Source of the DNA: Pseudomonas fluorescens
GTDB lineage: Bacteria; Pseudomonadota; Gammaproteobacteria; Pseudomonadales; Pseudomonadaceae
Direction: 5' to 3'
DNA: 64,000 nucleotides
Assembly (NCBI RefSeq): GCF_001307275.1
Contig: NZ_CP012831.1
Location: 3,030,501-3,094,500 of the forward strand
In this document: piece by piece, positions 1-8,797 of the stretch
How the letters are laid out: each line of letters begins with the position of its first letter
How positions within the stretch are numbered: position 1 is the stretch's first letter
The notes under the pieces: generated by a model
Told to the model about the DNA's origin: nothing
Databases searched by the model: none
What the model saw: the letters and a program-made list of their open reading frames with translations, nothing else
Program-made: the position numbers and the translations under genes

Positions 1-638
1 GCGTTGTTCGGGGTGTACCAGGACTCGTACCAGTGACGCAGTTCCTCGACGGTCATCCGGTCCAGGTCGGCCATCCAGCCGATGGTCGGCGTGTGGTAGC
101 CGCTGGCCGGGTAAGCCATGGCCTGGAAGCGCTCGTAGGCCTTGGACATGGGCTTGTCGTCGGTGCGCATGCGGCGCTCTTCCTTGATCACCTCGATTTC
201 GCGGCTGAATTCCTCCGGCGGCAGGCGCAGGCTGGCCATGCGGTCGGCTTCCAGTTCGAAGGCCACGCCCAGGCGGTCGCGGGCCAGCACCTGGTAGTAG
301 GCGGTGAAGTCGTCGCTGGTGAAGGCGTTCTCTTCGGCACCGAGGTCGCGCAGGATCAGCGACGCTTCGCCGGGGCCGACTTTTTCACTGCCCTTGAACA
401 TCATGTGCTCAAGGGCGTGGGACAAACCGGTCTGGCCTGGCGTTTCGTAGCTGGAACCGACCTTGTACCAGACCTGGGACACCACCACCGGCGCACGATG
501 GTCTTCGCGCACGACGACCTTCAGGCCGTTGTCGAGGGTGAATTCATGGGTGGGTTGTGGGTCGGCAGCCAGGGCTGAAAGAGGCAGACAAACTGTGCTG
601 AGCAGCAGGCCTGCGGCGCGGCGGGCAAGAGCATTCAT
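1..638 (-). CDS. M16 family zinc metalloprotease (5' part, runs off the window)
   Basis: The minus strand reads an exported protein. It starts MNALARRAAGLLLSTVCLPL, a Sec signal peptide ending near ALAADPQP, and continues into an M16 (pitrilysin/insulinase) N-terminal domain. The inverted zinc motif HxxEH is visible as HALEHMMFKG about 75 residues in. It is followed by the family's DDFTAYYQ and EADRM segments; the latter carries the third zinc ligand. Family members cleave peptides in the periplasm. In PAO1 two such genes sit beside ftsY in divergent orientation, which matches this position. I chose the ATG at 638 because it begins the signal peptide. The C-terminal half lies before base 1, so the length and the second M16 domain cannot be judged. 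Confidence 0.9.
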   Translation of the reverse strand, partial: MNALARRAAGLLLSTVCLPLSALAADPQPTHEFTLDNGLKVVVREDHRAPVVVSQVWYKVGSSYETPGQTGLSHALEHMMFKGSEKVGPGEASLILRDLGAEENAFTSDDFTAYYQVLARDRLGVAFELEADRMASLRLPPEEFSREIEVIKEERRMRTDDKPMSKAYERFQAMAYPASGYHTPTIGWMADLDRMTVEELRHWYESWYTPNN

Positions 639-981
639 TCGTGTTTAAACCTGTTGGGTTGCCTGCTAGGTCTTAGCCTCGGCAGGCGAGGAGGTGCTAG
701 GATACTGATCCGTTTTACTGGCGGCCACGCCTATCGGGCCTTTTATCGGCCCGGGGTTGTCTGGGTTCTGCGGAGAAACCCCGGGTTTGCTCGTTGATCC
801 CGGCGTTTTCGCAGATGATGCCGTACCAGTCCTTCGAAAAAATCGACTTTGAGGCGTCCTGGGACGCTTCGACAAAATGTTGCGCGTGAACAAGCTGGAT
901 GAAACGCAGTCTGTTCAGCATTGAATATTTATCACCGAGGCGCCCTCGTGGCGCGTCGCTACCGTGAGATAGCCGTCCTCC
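639..981. promoter_or_regulatory. Divergent intergenic region, protease / ftsY
   Basis: This is 343 bases between divergent genes with no convincing gene. It holds two overlapping inverted repeats. One has arms 735-740 and 748-753. The other has 9-base arms at 750-758 and 777-785 (CCCGGGGTT / AACCCCGGG) around an 18-base loop. The region must contain the promoters of both the M16 protease and the ftsEX operon, but I could not assign -35/-10 boxes with confidence. Confidence 0.4.
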
Positions 982-2415
982 ATGTTTGGTTCCAACGACG
1001 ACAAGAAGACCCCAGCCGCGGCTGGCGAGAAAAAAGGCCTGTTCGGATGGCTGCGCAAGAAGCCGCAGGATACCGTCGTCGAACAGCCGCAAGCGCTGCC
1101 TGAGCCCGCCGCCGAGGCAGTGGCCGAAGAGGCCGCGCCCATTGTCCTGCCGATCGCCGAGCCGGTGCTGCAACCGGTCGAGCCTGAGCCCGTTGCCGAG
1201 CCGATGGCCGAGCAGCCGCTGACCCCGCCCGCCGAACAAACGCCCTGGCTGACCTTGCCGGTGGCGGAAGAGCCCGTCGCGCTGGTCGAGGAAACGGCGC
1301 CTCATATCACCCCGCCGATTCCAGCGCCGACACAGGTTGTCGAGGCGCCAGTCGTCGAAGCTGTCATTGAACCGCCAGCCGCCGTCGTTGCACCCGTGGT
1401 TGCGCCTGCCGCACCCGAGCCGGTACCTGCCGTGCTGGAAACCATGGCCCCCGTCGAGCCCGTCCGTAGCGCTGAGGAAAACAAGGTCGGCTTCTTCGCC
1501 CGCCTCAAGCAGGGCTTGTCCAAGACCAGCGCCAGCATCGGCGAAGGCATGGCCAGCCTGTTCCTGGGCAAGAAAGTCATCGACGACGAATTGCTCGAGG
1601 ACATCGAAACCCGCCTGCTGACCGCCGATGTCGGCGTCGAGGCCACCTCGGTGATCATCCAGAGCCTGACCCAGAAGGTCGCACGCAAGCAGCTGACCGA
1701 CGCCGACGCCCTGTACAAATCCCTGCAGGGCGAGCTGACCAGCCTGCTCAAGCCGGTGGAAAAGCCGCTGGTGATCGCCTCGCAGAACAAGCCGTTCGTG
1801 ATCCTGGTCGTTGGTGTCAATGGCGCCGGCAAGACCACCACCATCGGCAAGCTGGCCAAGAAGCTGCAACTCGAAGGCAAGAAAGTCATGCTCGCCGCCG
1901 GCGACACCTTCCGCGCCGCCGCGGTCGAACAACTGCAAGTGTGGGGCGAGCGCAACAAGATCCCGGTGATCGCCCAGCACACCGGCGCCGACTCCGCTTC
2001 GGTGATCTTCGACGCCGTGCAGGCGGCCAAGGCCCGTGGCATCGATGTACTGATCGCCGACACGGCCGGTCGCCTGCACACCAAAGACAACCTGATGGAA
2101 GAATTGAAGAAGGTGCGCCGGGTGATCGGCAAGCTCGACGCCGACGCGCCCCACGAAGTGCTGCTGGTGCTGGACGCCGGTACCGGCCAGAACGCCATCA
2201 ACCAGGCCAAGCAATTCAACCAGACCGTCGAACTGACCGGGCTGGCCCTGACCAAGCTCGACGGCACCGCCAAGGGCGGGGTGATTTTCGCCCTGGCCAA
2301 GCAGTTCGGCCTGCCCATTCGCTACATCGGCGTGGGCGAAGGCATCGACGACTTGCGCACCTTTGAAGCCGAGCCCTTTGTCCAGGCACTGTTTGCCGAA
2401 CGGGAGCATTCATGA
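982..2415 (+). CDS. ftsY: Signal recognition particle receptor FtsY
   Basis: FtsY is the membrane-associated SRP receptor GTPase that hands ribosome-nascent chains to SecYEG. The 477-residue protein has a long acidic, Pro/Ala/Glu-rich N-terminal A domain (about residues 25-160). It is followed by the NG domain. The P-loop GVNGAGKTTT is at about 278-287, the DTAGR G3 motif at about 360 and the TKLDG motif at about 424. The basic start (FGWLRKKP near residue 25) fits membrane binding. The stop overlaps the ftsE start by 4 bases, so ftsY-ftsE-ftsX form one translationally coupled operon, the order usual in Gammaproteobacteria. The length is typical once the variable A domain is allowed for. Confidence 0.98.
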   Translation: MFGSNDDKKTPAAAGEKKGLFGWLRKKPQDTVVEQPQALPEPAAEAVAEEAAPIVLPIAEPVLQPVEPEPVAEPMAEQPLTPPAEQTPWLTLPVAEEPVALVEETAPHITPPIPAPTQVVEAPVVEAVIEPPAAVVAPVVAPAAPEPVPAVLETMAPVEPVRSAEENKVGFFARLKQGLSKTSASIGEGMASLFLGKKVIDDELLEDIETRLLTADVGVEATSVIIQSLTQKVARKQLTDADALYKSLQGELTSLLKPVEKPLVIASQNKPFVILVVGVNGAGKTTTIGKLAKKLQLEGKKVMLAAGDTFRAAAVEQLQVWGERNKIPVIAQHTGADSASVIFDAVQAAKARGIDVLIADTAGRLHTKDNLMEELKKVRRVIGKLDADAPHEVLLVLDAGTGQNAINQAKQFNQTVELTGLALTKLDGTAKGGVIFALAKQFGLPIRYIGVGEGIDDLRTFEAEPFVQALFAEREHS

Positions 2416-3083
2416 TTCGTTTCGAACAGGTCGGTAAACGCTATCCGAACGGTCACGTCGGCTTGCATGAGCTGAGCTTTCGGGTCCGTCGGGGCGAGTT
2501 TCTGTTCGTCACCGGCCATTCCGGCGCCGGTAAAAGCACCTTGCTGCGCCTGTTGCTGGCGATGGAGCGGCCTTCCACCGGCAAACTGCTGCTGGCCGGC
2601 CAGGACCTGAGCACCATCAGCAATGCCCAGATCCCCTACCTGCGGCGGCAGATCGGCGTGGTGTTCCAGAATCACCAGTTGCTGTTCGACCGCACGGTGT
2701 TCAACAACGTGGCGTTGCCGTTGCAGATCCTTGGCCTGTCCAAGGCCGAGATCATCAAGCGCGTGGACTCGGCCCTGGAGCGTGTGGCCCTGTCGGACAA
2801 GACCGACCTGTACCCGGGCGACCTCTCCACCGGCCAGCAACAGCGTGTCGGCATCGCTCGTGCCATCGTCCATCGCCCGGCCTTGCTGCTGGCGGACGAG
2901 CCCACCGGTAACCTCGACCCGCGCCTGGCGGCGGAAATCATGGGCGTGTTCGAAGACATCAACCGCCTGGGCACCAGTGTGCTGATCGCCAGTCACGACC
3001 TGGCCCTGATCGCCCGCATGCGTCACCGCATGCTCACCTTGCAACGCGGTCGATTGATCGGTGACGGGGAGGCTGGCGCATGA
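2412..3083 (+). CDS. ftsE: Cell division ATP-binding protein FtsE
   Basis: This is the ATPase subunit of the FtsEX complex, which couples divisome assembly to activation of septal peptidoglycan hydrolases through periplasmic partners. The 223-residue protein shows all ABC ATPase motifs: Walker A GHSGAGKS at residues 35-42, the Q-loop (VVFQNHQLL), the signature LSTGQQQRV and Walker B LLLADEPTGNLD. Its ATG lies inside the end of ftsY (ATGA overlap) and its stop overlaps ftsX by 4 bases. The three products are therefore probably made in a fixed ratio. Confidence 0.98.
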   Translation: MIRFEQVGKRYPNGHVGLHELSFRVRRGEFLFVTGHSGAGKSTLLRLLLAMERPSTGKLLLAGQDLSTISNAQIPYLRRQIGVVFQNHQLLFDRTVFNNVALPLQILGLSKAEIIKRVDSALERVALSDKTDLYPGDLSTGQQQRVGIARAIVHRPALLLADEPTGNLDPRLAAEIMGVFEDINRLGTSVLIASHDLALIARMRHRMLTLQRGRLIGDGEAGA

Positions 3084-4102
3084 GTGCTACTCGCAGCCCG
3101 AAAGTGGCCGAACGCGTGGCCCCGAAGGCCTCCGATCCGCAGCCGCAAAAGAAAAAGCGCGACGATGACGACGGCCCGGACTTCGCCACGCTGCTGCGCG
3201 CCTGGATCGAAAGCCATCGCGCCAGCCTGCTGGACAGCCTGCGGCGTCTGGGCAAGCAGCCCATCGGCAGCTTCTTTACCTGCATGGTGATGGCGGTTGC
3301 CTTGAGCCTGCCCATGGGCCTGTCATTATTGCTGAATAATGTGGAGCGCCTGGGCGGTTCCTGGCAGCGCGCGGCGCAGATTTCCCTCTACCTGCAGATG
3401 GACGCCAGTCCCGCCGAAGGCCAGGCATTGGGTGAGCAGATCAAGGCGATGCCGGGAGTGGCCGAAGCCGAGTACATCGGCCGCGAGCAGGCGCTGGAAG
3501 AGTTCCAGCAACAGTCCGGACTGGGCGACGCGCTCAAGGAACTGCCGGAGAACCCGCTGCCGGGCGTGGTGCTGGTGACGCCGAACGAGGTCGACAAGCC
3601 CGCCCTTGAAGCATTAAGACAAAGACTTTCCGAGTTGCCGAAGGTACAACAGGCGCAACTTGATCTAGTCTGGGTCGAGCGTCTTGCGGCGATCCTCAAG
3701 CTCGGCGACCGGTTTGTCTTCGGTCTGACGGTGCTGCTGGTTTCTGCATTACTTTTGGTGATAGGCAATACCATTCGTCTTCATATTGAAAACCGCCGCA
3801 CCGAGATAGAAGTGATTAAACTCGTCGGCGGTACGGACAGTTATGTACGCAGGCCCTTCCTTTATATGGGGGCGCTGTATGGCTTCGGTGCGGGGATTCT
3901 GTCCTGGGGCGTATTGGCGTTTGGCCTGGACTGGCTGAACGATGCGGTAGTGGGGCTGGCCGGTTTGTACGGCAGTGATTTCGCGCTGGCCGGAGTGCCA
4001 GTCGCCGACGGTCTGTCGCTCTTGCTTGGCGCGGTGCTGTTGGGTTATATCGGTGCATGGATTGCGGTCGCACGCCACTTGCGTGAGCTTGCGCCAAAAT
4101 AG
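3080..4102 (+). CDS. ftsX: Cell division protein FtsX
   Basis: This is the membrane subunit of FtsEX. The 340-residue protein has a charged cytoplasmic N-terminus of about 65 residues with a Lys/Asp-rich stretch. A first membrane helix follows (FTCMVMAVALSLPMGLSLLL), then a periplasmic domain of roughly 120 residues. Three more helices, starting near FGLTVLLVSALLLVIGN, complete the four-helix FtsX/MacB permease fold. The gene overlaps ftsE by 4 bases. About 110 bases separate it from rpoH, so rpoH probably has its own promoter as well as possible read-through. Confidence 0.97.
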   Translation: MSATRSPKVAERVAPKASDPQPQKKKRDDDDGPDFATLLRAWIESHRASLLDSLRRLGKQPIGSFFTCMVMAVALSLPMGLSLLLNNVERLGGSWQRAAQISLYLQMDASPAEGQALGEQIKAMPGVAEAEYIGREQALEEFQQQSGLGDALKELPENPLPGVVLVTPNEVDKPALEALRQRLSELPKVQQAQLDLVWVERLAAILKLGDRFVFGLTVLLVSALLLVIGNTIRLHIENRRTEIEVIKLVGGTDSYVRRPFLYMGALYGFGAGILSWGVLAFGLDWLNDAVVGLAGLYGSDFALAGVPVADGLSLLLGAVLLGYIGAWIAVARHLRELAPK

Positions 4103-4215
4103 TGTTTTTTTGCGCGTATTGACCTTTCGGTTTTTGTGGGAACTTGTCTTTGGGTTCCCGGTCAATTTTCGCAGTGCTGAACTGCACGAGTTATGTGAGT
4201 CGGAGGTTTTTTCGT

Positions 4216-5070
4216 ATGACCACTTCTTTGCAACCTGCTTATGCTCTGGTCCCGGGTGCGAACCTGGAGGCCTATGTGCACACGGTGAACAGCATCCCCT
4301 TGCTGACGCCCGAGCAGGAGCGTGAACTGGCCGAGAGTCTCTATTATGAGCAGGATCTTGAGGCGGCTCGGCAGATGGTGCTCGCCCACCTGCGTTTTGT
4401 CGTACATATCGCCCGCAGCTATTCCGGCTACGGGCTGGCCCAGGCCGACCTGATCCAGGAAGGCAACGTCGGCCTGATGAAGGCGGTCAAGCGCTTCAAC
4501 CCGGAAATGGGTGTGCGCCTGGTGTCGTTCGCCGTGCACTGGATCAAGGCGGAAATCCACGAGTTCATCCTGCGCAACTGGCGCATCGTGAAAGTCGCGA
4601 CCACCAAGGCCCAACGCAAGCTGTTCTTCAACCTGCGCAGCCAGAAGAAGCGTCTGGCCTGGCTGAACAACGAAGAAGTCCACCGCGTGGCTGAAAGCCT
4701 GGGCGTAGAACCCCGGGAAGTGCGCGAGATGGAAAGCCGCCTGACCGGCCATGACATGGCCTTCGACCCGGCCGCCGAAGCGGACGACGACAGCGCTTTC
4801 CAATCGCCGGCCAACTACCTGGAAGACCACCGGTATGACCCGGCGCGTCAACTGGAAGACGCCGACTGGAGCGACAACTCCAACACCAACCTGCACGAAG
4901 CCCTGGAAGTGCTGGACGAACGCAGCCGCGACATCCTCTACCAGCGCTGGCTGGCCGAGGAAAAAGCCACGCTGCACGACCTGGCGCAGAAGTACAACGT
5001 GTCGGCCGAGCGGATTCGCCAGCTCGAGAAGAGCGCGATGAACAAGCTCAAGGTGTCGATTGCGGCTTGA
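4216..5070 (+). CDS. rpoH: RNA polymerase heat-shock sigma factor RpoH (sigma-32)
   Basis: RpoH directs RNA polymerase to heat-shock promoters. The reading frame is open from 4144, but I place the start at ATG 4216. It gives [20 protein letters not shown], the expected 284-residue length, and a strong GGAGG Shine-Dalgarno at 4202-4206. Region 2 ([20 protein letters not shown]) and the RpoH box ([15 protein letters not shown], around residue 132) are clear. Region 4 with its helix-turn-helix ends the protein ([18 protein letters not shown]). The position after ftsYEX is conserved in Pseudomonas and enterics. A strong terminator follows directly. Confidence 0.98.
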   Translation: MTTSLQPAYALVPGANLEAYVHTVNSIPLLTPEQERELAESLYYEQDLEAARQMVLAHLRFVVHIARSYSGYGLAQADLIQEGNVGLMKAVKRFNPEMGVRLVSFAVHWIKAEIHEFILRNWRIVKVATTKAQRKLFFNLRSQKKRLAWLNNEEVHRVAESLGVEPREVREMESRLTGHDMAFDPAAEADDDSAFQSPANYLEDHRYDPARQLEDADWSDNSNTNLHEALEVLDERSRDILYQRWLAEEKATLHDLAQKYNVSAERIRQLEKSAMNKLKVSIAA

Positions 5071-5088
5071 CCTGCGATAGCAGCCATG

Positions 5089-5128
5089 AAAAACGCCCCG
5101 ATCAGTGATGATCGGGGCGTTTTTGTTT
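5089..5128 (+). terminator. Rho-independent terminator of rpoH
   Basis: An 11-bp perfect stem CGCCCCGATCA / TGATCGGGGCG (5094-5104 and 5109-5119) with a 4-base loop is preceded by an A-run and followed by TTTTTGTTTG. It can act in both directions. Confidence 0.93.
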
Positions 5129-5158
5129 GTGCCAATGATTTGAATTCACTGCTGATTC

Positions 5159-5248
5159 TGTGGGAGCGAGCTTGCTCGCGATGAGGCCATTGCATTCAAC
5201 ATCAGTGTTGGTTGTCGAACCGTCATCGCGAGCAAGCTCGCTCCCACA
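5159..5248. repeat. REPIN (convergent REP pair)
   Basis: A forward REP core (GTGGGAGCGAGCTTGCTCGC) at 5159-5182 faces its inverted copy at 5225-5248, separated by a variable 42-base spacer. It lies between the rpoH terminator and the 3' end of mtgA. Confidence 0.93.
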
Positions 5249-5267
5249 GGGTTTTTCAGTGTCTGGG

Positions 5268-5990
5268 CTACTGCGCCCAGGGCGCTCGCCGCGAACGATC
5301 GAGCTCCAGCAGGTAGCTGTCGCCCCCCAGCTGGCTCATCTGCTGACGAATCCAGCCTGCCCGCCGTAGCACATAGGGGCTCGGCCGGCTGGCGCTCCAC
5401 TTCCGCGGGTTGGGCAATACCGCCGCCAGCAGGCTGGCCTGTTGCCGGGACAAGGCGTCGGCGCTGGTGCGGAAGTGGTGGCGTGCTGCGGCTTCCGCCC
5501 CGAACACACCGTCATCCCACTCGACGCTGTTGAGGTACACCTCAAGGATCCGCTGCTTGGGCCAGAGCACCTCGATCAGCGCGGTGAACCAGGCCTCCAG
5601 GCCTTTGCGCAGCCAACTGCGGCCCGACCACAGGAACAGGTTCTTGGACACTTGCTGGCTGAGGGTGCTGGCGCCGCGAATCGAACCGCCACGCCCATTG
5701 TGAGCGAAGGCGGCCTGGATCGCGCCAATGTCGAAGCCCCAGTGCTCGGGGAATTTCTGATCTTCACCAGCGATCACCGCCACCTTGAGGCTGTCGGAAA
5801 TCCGGTCCCAAGGTTGCCAGGTGCGTTGCAGATCGATCGGCTCACCGCCGAACCAGGATTCAACCTTGCGCTCGATCATCAGTGCGGTGAACGGCGGCGG
5901 CACCACGCGAAACAGCAGCACCAGCACGACGCTGCCGACGGCGAACCAGAGCAGGGCTTTAAGGAATCGTCGAAACAATAAACGCAGCAT
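5268..5990 (-). CDS. mtgA: Monofunctional biosynthetic peptidoglycan transglycosylase MtgA
   Basis: MtgA is a GT51 glycosyltransferase that polymerises lipid II into glycan strands and lacks a transpeptidase domain. The frame is open from 6065, but I start at ATG 5990 (MLRLLFRRFLKALLWFAVGS). This gives 240 residues, the usual length, and a single N-terminal membrane anchor. GT51 motifs are present: the catalytic Glu in VAVIAGEDQKFPEHWGFD, then GGSIRGASTLSQQVSKNLFL, and the second catalytic region near RILEVYLNSVEWDDGVFG. It is divergent from the DUF423 gene, with 73 bases between them. Confidence 0.96.
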   Translation of the reverse strand: MLRLLFRRFLKALLWFAVGSVVLVLLFRVVPPPFTALMIERKVESWFGGEPIDLQRTWQPWDRISDSLKVAVIAGEDQKFPEHWGFDIGAIQAAFAHNGRGGSIRGASTLSQQVSKNLFLWSGRSWLRKGLEAWFTALIEVLWPKQRILEVYLNSVEWDDGVFGAEAAARHHFRTSADALSRQQASLLAAVLPNPRKWSASRPSPYVLRRAGWIRQQMSQLGGDSYLLELDRSRRAPWAQ

Positions 5991-6063
5991 AGAGATGGCT
6001 TGGCCGAACCCGTCGAGCGGGCCATTATACAGACCCTGTCCACCGAGTCTGACTGGAGTTCCC

Positions 6064-6435
6064 ATGTTGCGTAGCTTTCTGATGCTGGCGGCTTTTTTCG
6101 GTTTTACGGGCGTGGCGCTGGGGGCATTTGCCGCCCATGGCCTGAAAAATCGCCTGAGCGCCGATTACCTGGCGATTTTCCACACCGGCGTCACCTACCA
6201 ACTGGTGCACACCCTGGCGTTGCTGGGCGTTGCGTTGCTGGCCACGCACATTCCCGGACGCGTCGTCACCTGGGCCGGGATTGCGTTTGTCATCGGCATC
6301 CTGTTGTTCTCCGGCAGCCTGTACCTGTTGACCCTGACCGGCATCAGCAAGCTGGGCATCATCACCCCGTTGGGTGGCGTGGCGTTCCTGATCGGCTGGT
6401 TGTGCCTGGGGCTTGCCGCCTGGCGGCTGGGCTGA
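6064..6435 (+). CDS. DUF423 family small inner-membrane protein
   Basis: A 123-residue, very hydrophobic protein with about four predicted membrane helices. The first (MLRSFLMLAAFFGFTGVALG) is followed by the family motif GAFAAHGLK. It belongs to DUF423 (YgdD-like). The function is unknown. I took ATG 6064 because the frame further upstream is polar and overlaps the promoter side of mtgA. The location between mtgA and thiS matches other Pseudomonas genomes. Confidence 0.9.
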   Translation: MLRSFLMLAAFFGFTGVALGAFAAHGLKNRLSADYLAIFHTGVTYQLVHTLALLGVALLATHIPGRVVTWAGIAFVIGILLFSGSLYLLTLTGISKLGIITPLGGVAFLIGWLCLGLAAWRLG

Positions 6436-6525
6436 CCGGGCAGTCCATTTCATGACGAATGGCTTGGGTCGCCCTGACTGATCGGGCTAGAATGCCAGCC
6501 CCTAAAAATGATGGCGGCATCCGGC

Positions 6526-6726
6526 ATGCGCATTCAGTTGAACGGCGAACCCCTTGAACTGCCCGACGGTGAAACCGTTGCGGCCCTGCTGACCCGTCTG
6601 GAACTCGCTGGACGTCGCGTCGCGGTGGAGCTCAATCTGGATATCGTCCCGCGCAGCCAGCACGCCGAAACCACGTTGAACGACGGCGATTCGGTCGAAG
6701 TGGTCCACGCCATCGGTGGCGGCTAG
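6526..6726 (+). CDS. thiS: Sulfur carrier protein ThiS
   Basis: ThiS is a ubiquitin-fold carrier whose C-terminal Gly is adenylated and thiocarboxylated. It donates sulfur to ThiG for the thiazole ring of thiamine. The product is 66 residues from ATG 6526 ([20 protein letters not shown]), a normal ThiS length. It ends in the required Gly-Gly (VVHAIGGG). An in-frame ATG at 6508 would add six residues with no family support. thiG follows 54 bases downstream. Confidence 0.95.
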   Translation: MRIQLNGEPLELPDGETVAALLTRLELAGRRVAVELNLDIVPRSQHAETTLNDGDSVEVVHAIGGG

Positions 6727-6780
6727 CCGCCTCGGTTTCGCAGCATTTCGCAAGAACCTCACCCCAACAGAGGATTTCCC

Positions 6781-7575
6781 ATGAGCATCGTTCGTAGCGA
6801 CAAGCCCTTCGTCCTGGCCGGTCGTACCTACCAGTCGCGCTTGCTGGTAGGCACCGGCAAATACCGCGACATGGAAGAAACCCGCCTGGCCATCGAGGCC
6901 TCGGGCGCCGAGATCGTGACCGTCGCCGTGCGCCGGACCAACATCGGCCAGAACCCGGGCGAACCGAACCTGCTGGATATCCTGCCGCCGGATCGCTACA
7001 CCATCCTGCCGAACACCGCCGGTTGCTTCGACGCCATCGAGGCCGTGCGCACCTGCCGCCTGGCCCGTGAACTGCTCGATGGCCACAACCTGGTGAAGCT
7101 GGAAGTGCTGGCGGACCAGAAAACCCTGTTCCCCAACGTGATCGAGACCCTCAAGGCCGCCGAAACCCTGGTCAAGGAAGGTTTCGACGTGATGGTCTAC
7201 ACCAGCGATGACCCGATCATTGCCCGTCAGCTGGCGGAAATCGGCTGCATCGCGGTCATGCCGCTGGCCGGCCTGATCGGCACTGGCCTGGGGATCTGCA
7301 ACCCGTACAACCTGCAGATCATCCTGGAAGAAGCCAAGATCCCGGTGTTGGTGGATGCCGGTGTCGGCACCGCCTCCGACGCCACTATCGCCATGGAGCT
7401 GGGCTGCGAAGCGGTGCTGATGAACTCGGCCATCGCCCACGCCCAGCAGCCAGTCCTGATGGCCGAAGCCATGAAGCACGCCATCGTCGCCGGTCGCCTG
7501 GCGTACCTGGCCGGCCGCATGCCGAAAAAACTTTACGCCAGCGCCTCCTCGCCGCTGGATGGTCTGATCAAGTAA
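6781..7575 (+). CDS. thiG: Thiazole synthase ThiG
   Basis: ThiG condenses 1-deoxy-D-xylulose 5-phosphate, dehydroglycine and ThiS-thiocarboxylate to make the thiazole phosphate of thiamine. The 264-residue protein shows the ThiG barrel. The start is [20 protein letters not shown]. The region [16 protein letters not shown] carries the lysine expected to form the imine with the sugar. Phosphate-binding glycines lie near [12 protein letters not shown] and [11 protein letters not shown]. It lies in an operon with thiS and probably trmB, which starts 9 bases after the stop. Confidence 0.97.
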   Translation: MSIVRSDKPFVLAGRTYQSRLLVGTGKYRDMEETRLAIEASGAEIVTVAVRRTNIGQNPGEPNLLDILPPDRYTILPNTAGCFDAIEAVRTCRLARELLDGHNLVKLEVLADQKTLFPNVIETLKAAETLVKEGFDVMVYTSDDPIIARQLAEIGCIAVMPLAGLIGTGLGICNPYNLQIILEEAKIPVLVDAGVGTASDATIAMELGCEAVLMNSAIAHAQQPVLMAEAMKHAIVAGRLAYLAGRMPKKLYASASSPLDGLIK

Positions 7576-7584
7576 GAGCCATTG

Positions 7585-8310
7585 ATGACTGAATCGAACG
7601 ACACGCCGGTCCTGCCGGAAGAAGGCGAAGAGCGCCAGCACCGCCGCATCAAGAGTTTCGTGATGCGCGCCGGGCGCATGACTGAAGGCCAGCAGCGCGG
7701 CCTGGAGCAGGGCGCGCCGCTGTTTGTCCTGCCCCTGGCCGATGCACCGGTGGATTTTGACCAGGTGTTCGGCCGCTCGGCCCCGCGCTCGCTGGAAATC
7801 GGCTTCGGCATGGGCCACTCGTTGCTGGAAATGGCCGCCGCTTCGCCGGAGCAGGATTTCATCGGGGTGGAAGTCCACCGTCCCGGCGTGGGTGCGCTGC
7901 TCAACGGCGTGCTGACCCAAGGGCTGACCAACCTGCGGGTCTACGATTGCGACGCCATCGAAGTGCTCAACCGCTGCGTGGCCGACAACAGTCTCGACCG
8001 GCTGATGCTGTTCTTCCCGGACCCTTGGCACAAAAGCCGGCACCACAAGCGCCGTATCGTCCAGGCGTCGTTCGCTGAACTGGTGCGCAGCAAGTTGAAG
8101 GTCGGCGGTGTGCTGCACATGGCCACCGACTGGGAACCCTACGCCGAGTACATGCTGGAAGTGATGAACGTCGCCCCGGGCTATCGCAACCTGGCCGAAG
8201 ACGGCAAGTGCGTGCCACGCCCGGCCGAACGGCCGATCACCAAGTTCGAACGCCGTGGCGAACGGCTGGGGCATGGGGTTTGGGATTTGAAGTTCGAGAA
8301 GGTGGCGTAA
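7585..8310 (+). CDS. trmB: tRNA (guanine-N7-)-methyltransferase TrmB
   Basis: TrmB uses S-adenosylmethionine to make m7G46 in tRNA variable loops. The protein is 241 residues from ATG 7585; a TTG three bases earlier is less likely. SAM-binding motif I is [15 protein letters not shown]. The family hallmark [19 protein letters not shown] and the C-terminal [17 protein letters not shown] are both present. It is closely spaced behind thiG, an arrangement kept across Pseudomonas. Confidence 0.97.
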   Translation: MTESNDTPVLPEEGEERQHRRIKSFVMRAGRMTEGQQRGLEQGAPLFVLPLADAPVDFDQVFGRSAPRSLEIGFGMGHSLLEMAAASPEQDFIGVEVHRPGVGALLNGVLTQGLTNLRVYDCDAIEVLNRCVADNSLDRLMLFFPDPWHKSRHHKRRIVQASFAELVRSKLKVGGVLHMATDWEPYAEYMLEVMNVAPGYRNLAEDGKCVPRPAERPITKFERRGERLGHGVWDLKFEKVA

Positions 8311-8319
8311 GCATCAGAA

Positions 8320-8339
8320 GATCCTGTTGAAACAGGATC
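8320..8339 (+). terminator. Hairpin after trmB, possible weak terminator
   Basis: A 9-bp perfect stem GATCCTGTT / AACAGGATC has a 2-base centre, ten bases after the trmB stop. There is no T-run after it, so termination is uncertain. Confidence 0.35.
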
Positions 8340-8342
8340 CCT

Positions 8343-8432
8343 TGTGGGAGCGAGCTTGCTCGCGATGAGGGCATGACATCCAACATCAATGTTGACTGTT
8401 ATACCGCCATCGCGAGCAAGCTCGCTCCCACA
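8343..8432. repeat. REPIN (convergent REP pair)
   Basis: A forward REP at 8343-8366 and an inverted REP at 8409-8432 flank a 42-base spacer. It lies between the convergent ends of trmB and the DUF3392 gene. Confidence 0.93.
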
Positions 8433-8455
8433 TTTGTTTTGTGTAATGGTCGAAA

Positions 8456-8779
8456 TCAGCGCCGATCCGCCACCACGCCAATCAACACCAGCACCACCAA
8501 CAACACCGGCGCCAGGCTGTAGTTGTTGAACTGGCTCAAGCCCCTGACGATCCATGGCGTGGCATAGATCAGCGCGGCACCGCTGCCGATCATGCACAGC
8601 AGGGCGATCAAGGGGACGCGCAAGGCGCCGGCGATGCTGCCCAGGCGTTGGTCGACCCAGCCCTTGATGTCGGCACCAAACAGCACCAGCAGGCAACCTA
8701 CCAATGCCAGGGAGATTTCCGACAGGTTGCTGCGGCTCCAGCGGGACACGGTGGCCAGCAGGTCGAGTACCAGATCCAT
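8456..8779 (-). CDS. DUF3392 family membrane protein
   Basis: A 107-residue protein with three hydrophobic segments: ISLALVGCLLVLFGADI, VPLIALLCMIGSGAALIYA and APVLLVVLVLIGVVA. It fits DUF3392, a family of small inner-membrane proteins of unknown function. A clear AAGGAAA ribosome site precedes the start. It lies 18 bases behind hemW and so is probably the last gene of the long minus-strand operon. Confidence 0.85.
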   Translation of the reverse strand: MDLVLDLLATVSRWSRSNLSEISLALVGCLLVLFGADIKGWVDQRLGSIAGALRVPLIALLCMIGSGAALIYATPWIVRGLSQFNNYSLAPVLLVVLVLIGVVADRR

Positions 8780-8797
8780 TCGATTTCCTTGTGTTGA

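Noticed and set aside
666..893. 75-residue minus-strand frame in the protease/ftsY spacer
   Set aside because: No similarity, no ribosome site, and its composition follows the hairpin sequence.
715..2409. 564-residue minus-strand open frame opposite ftsY
   Set aside because: It is an antisense shadow of a GC-rich gene, with no domain, signal or ribosome site. ftsY on the plus strand is certain.
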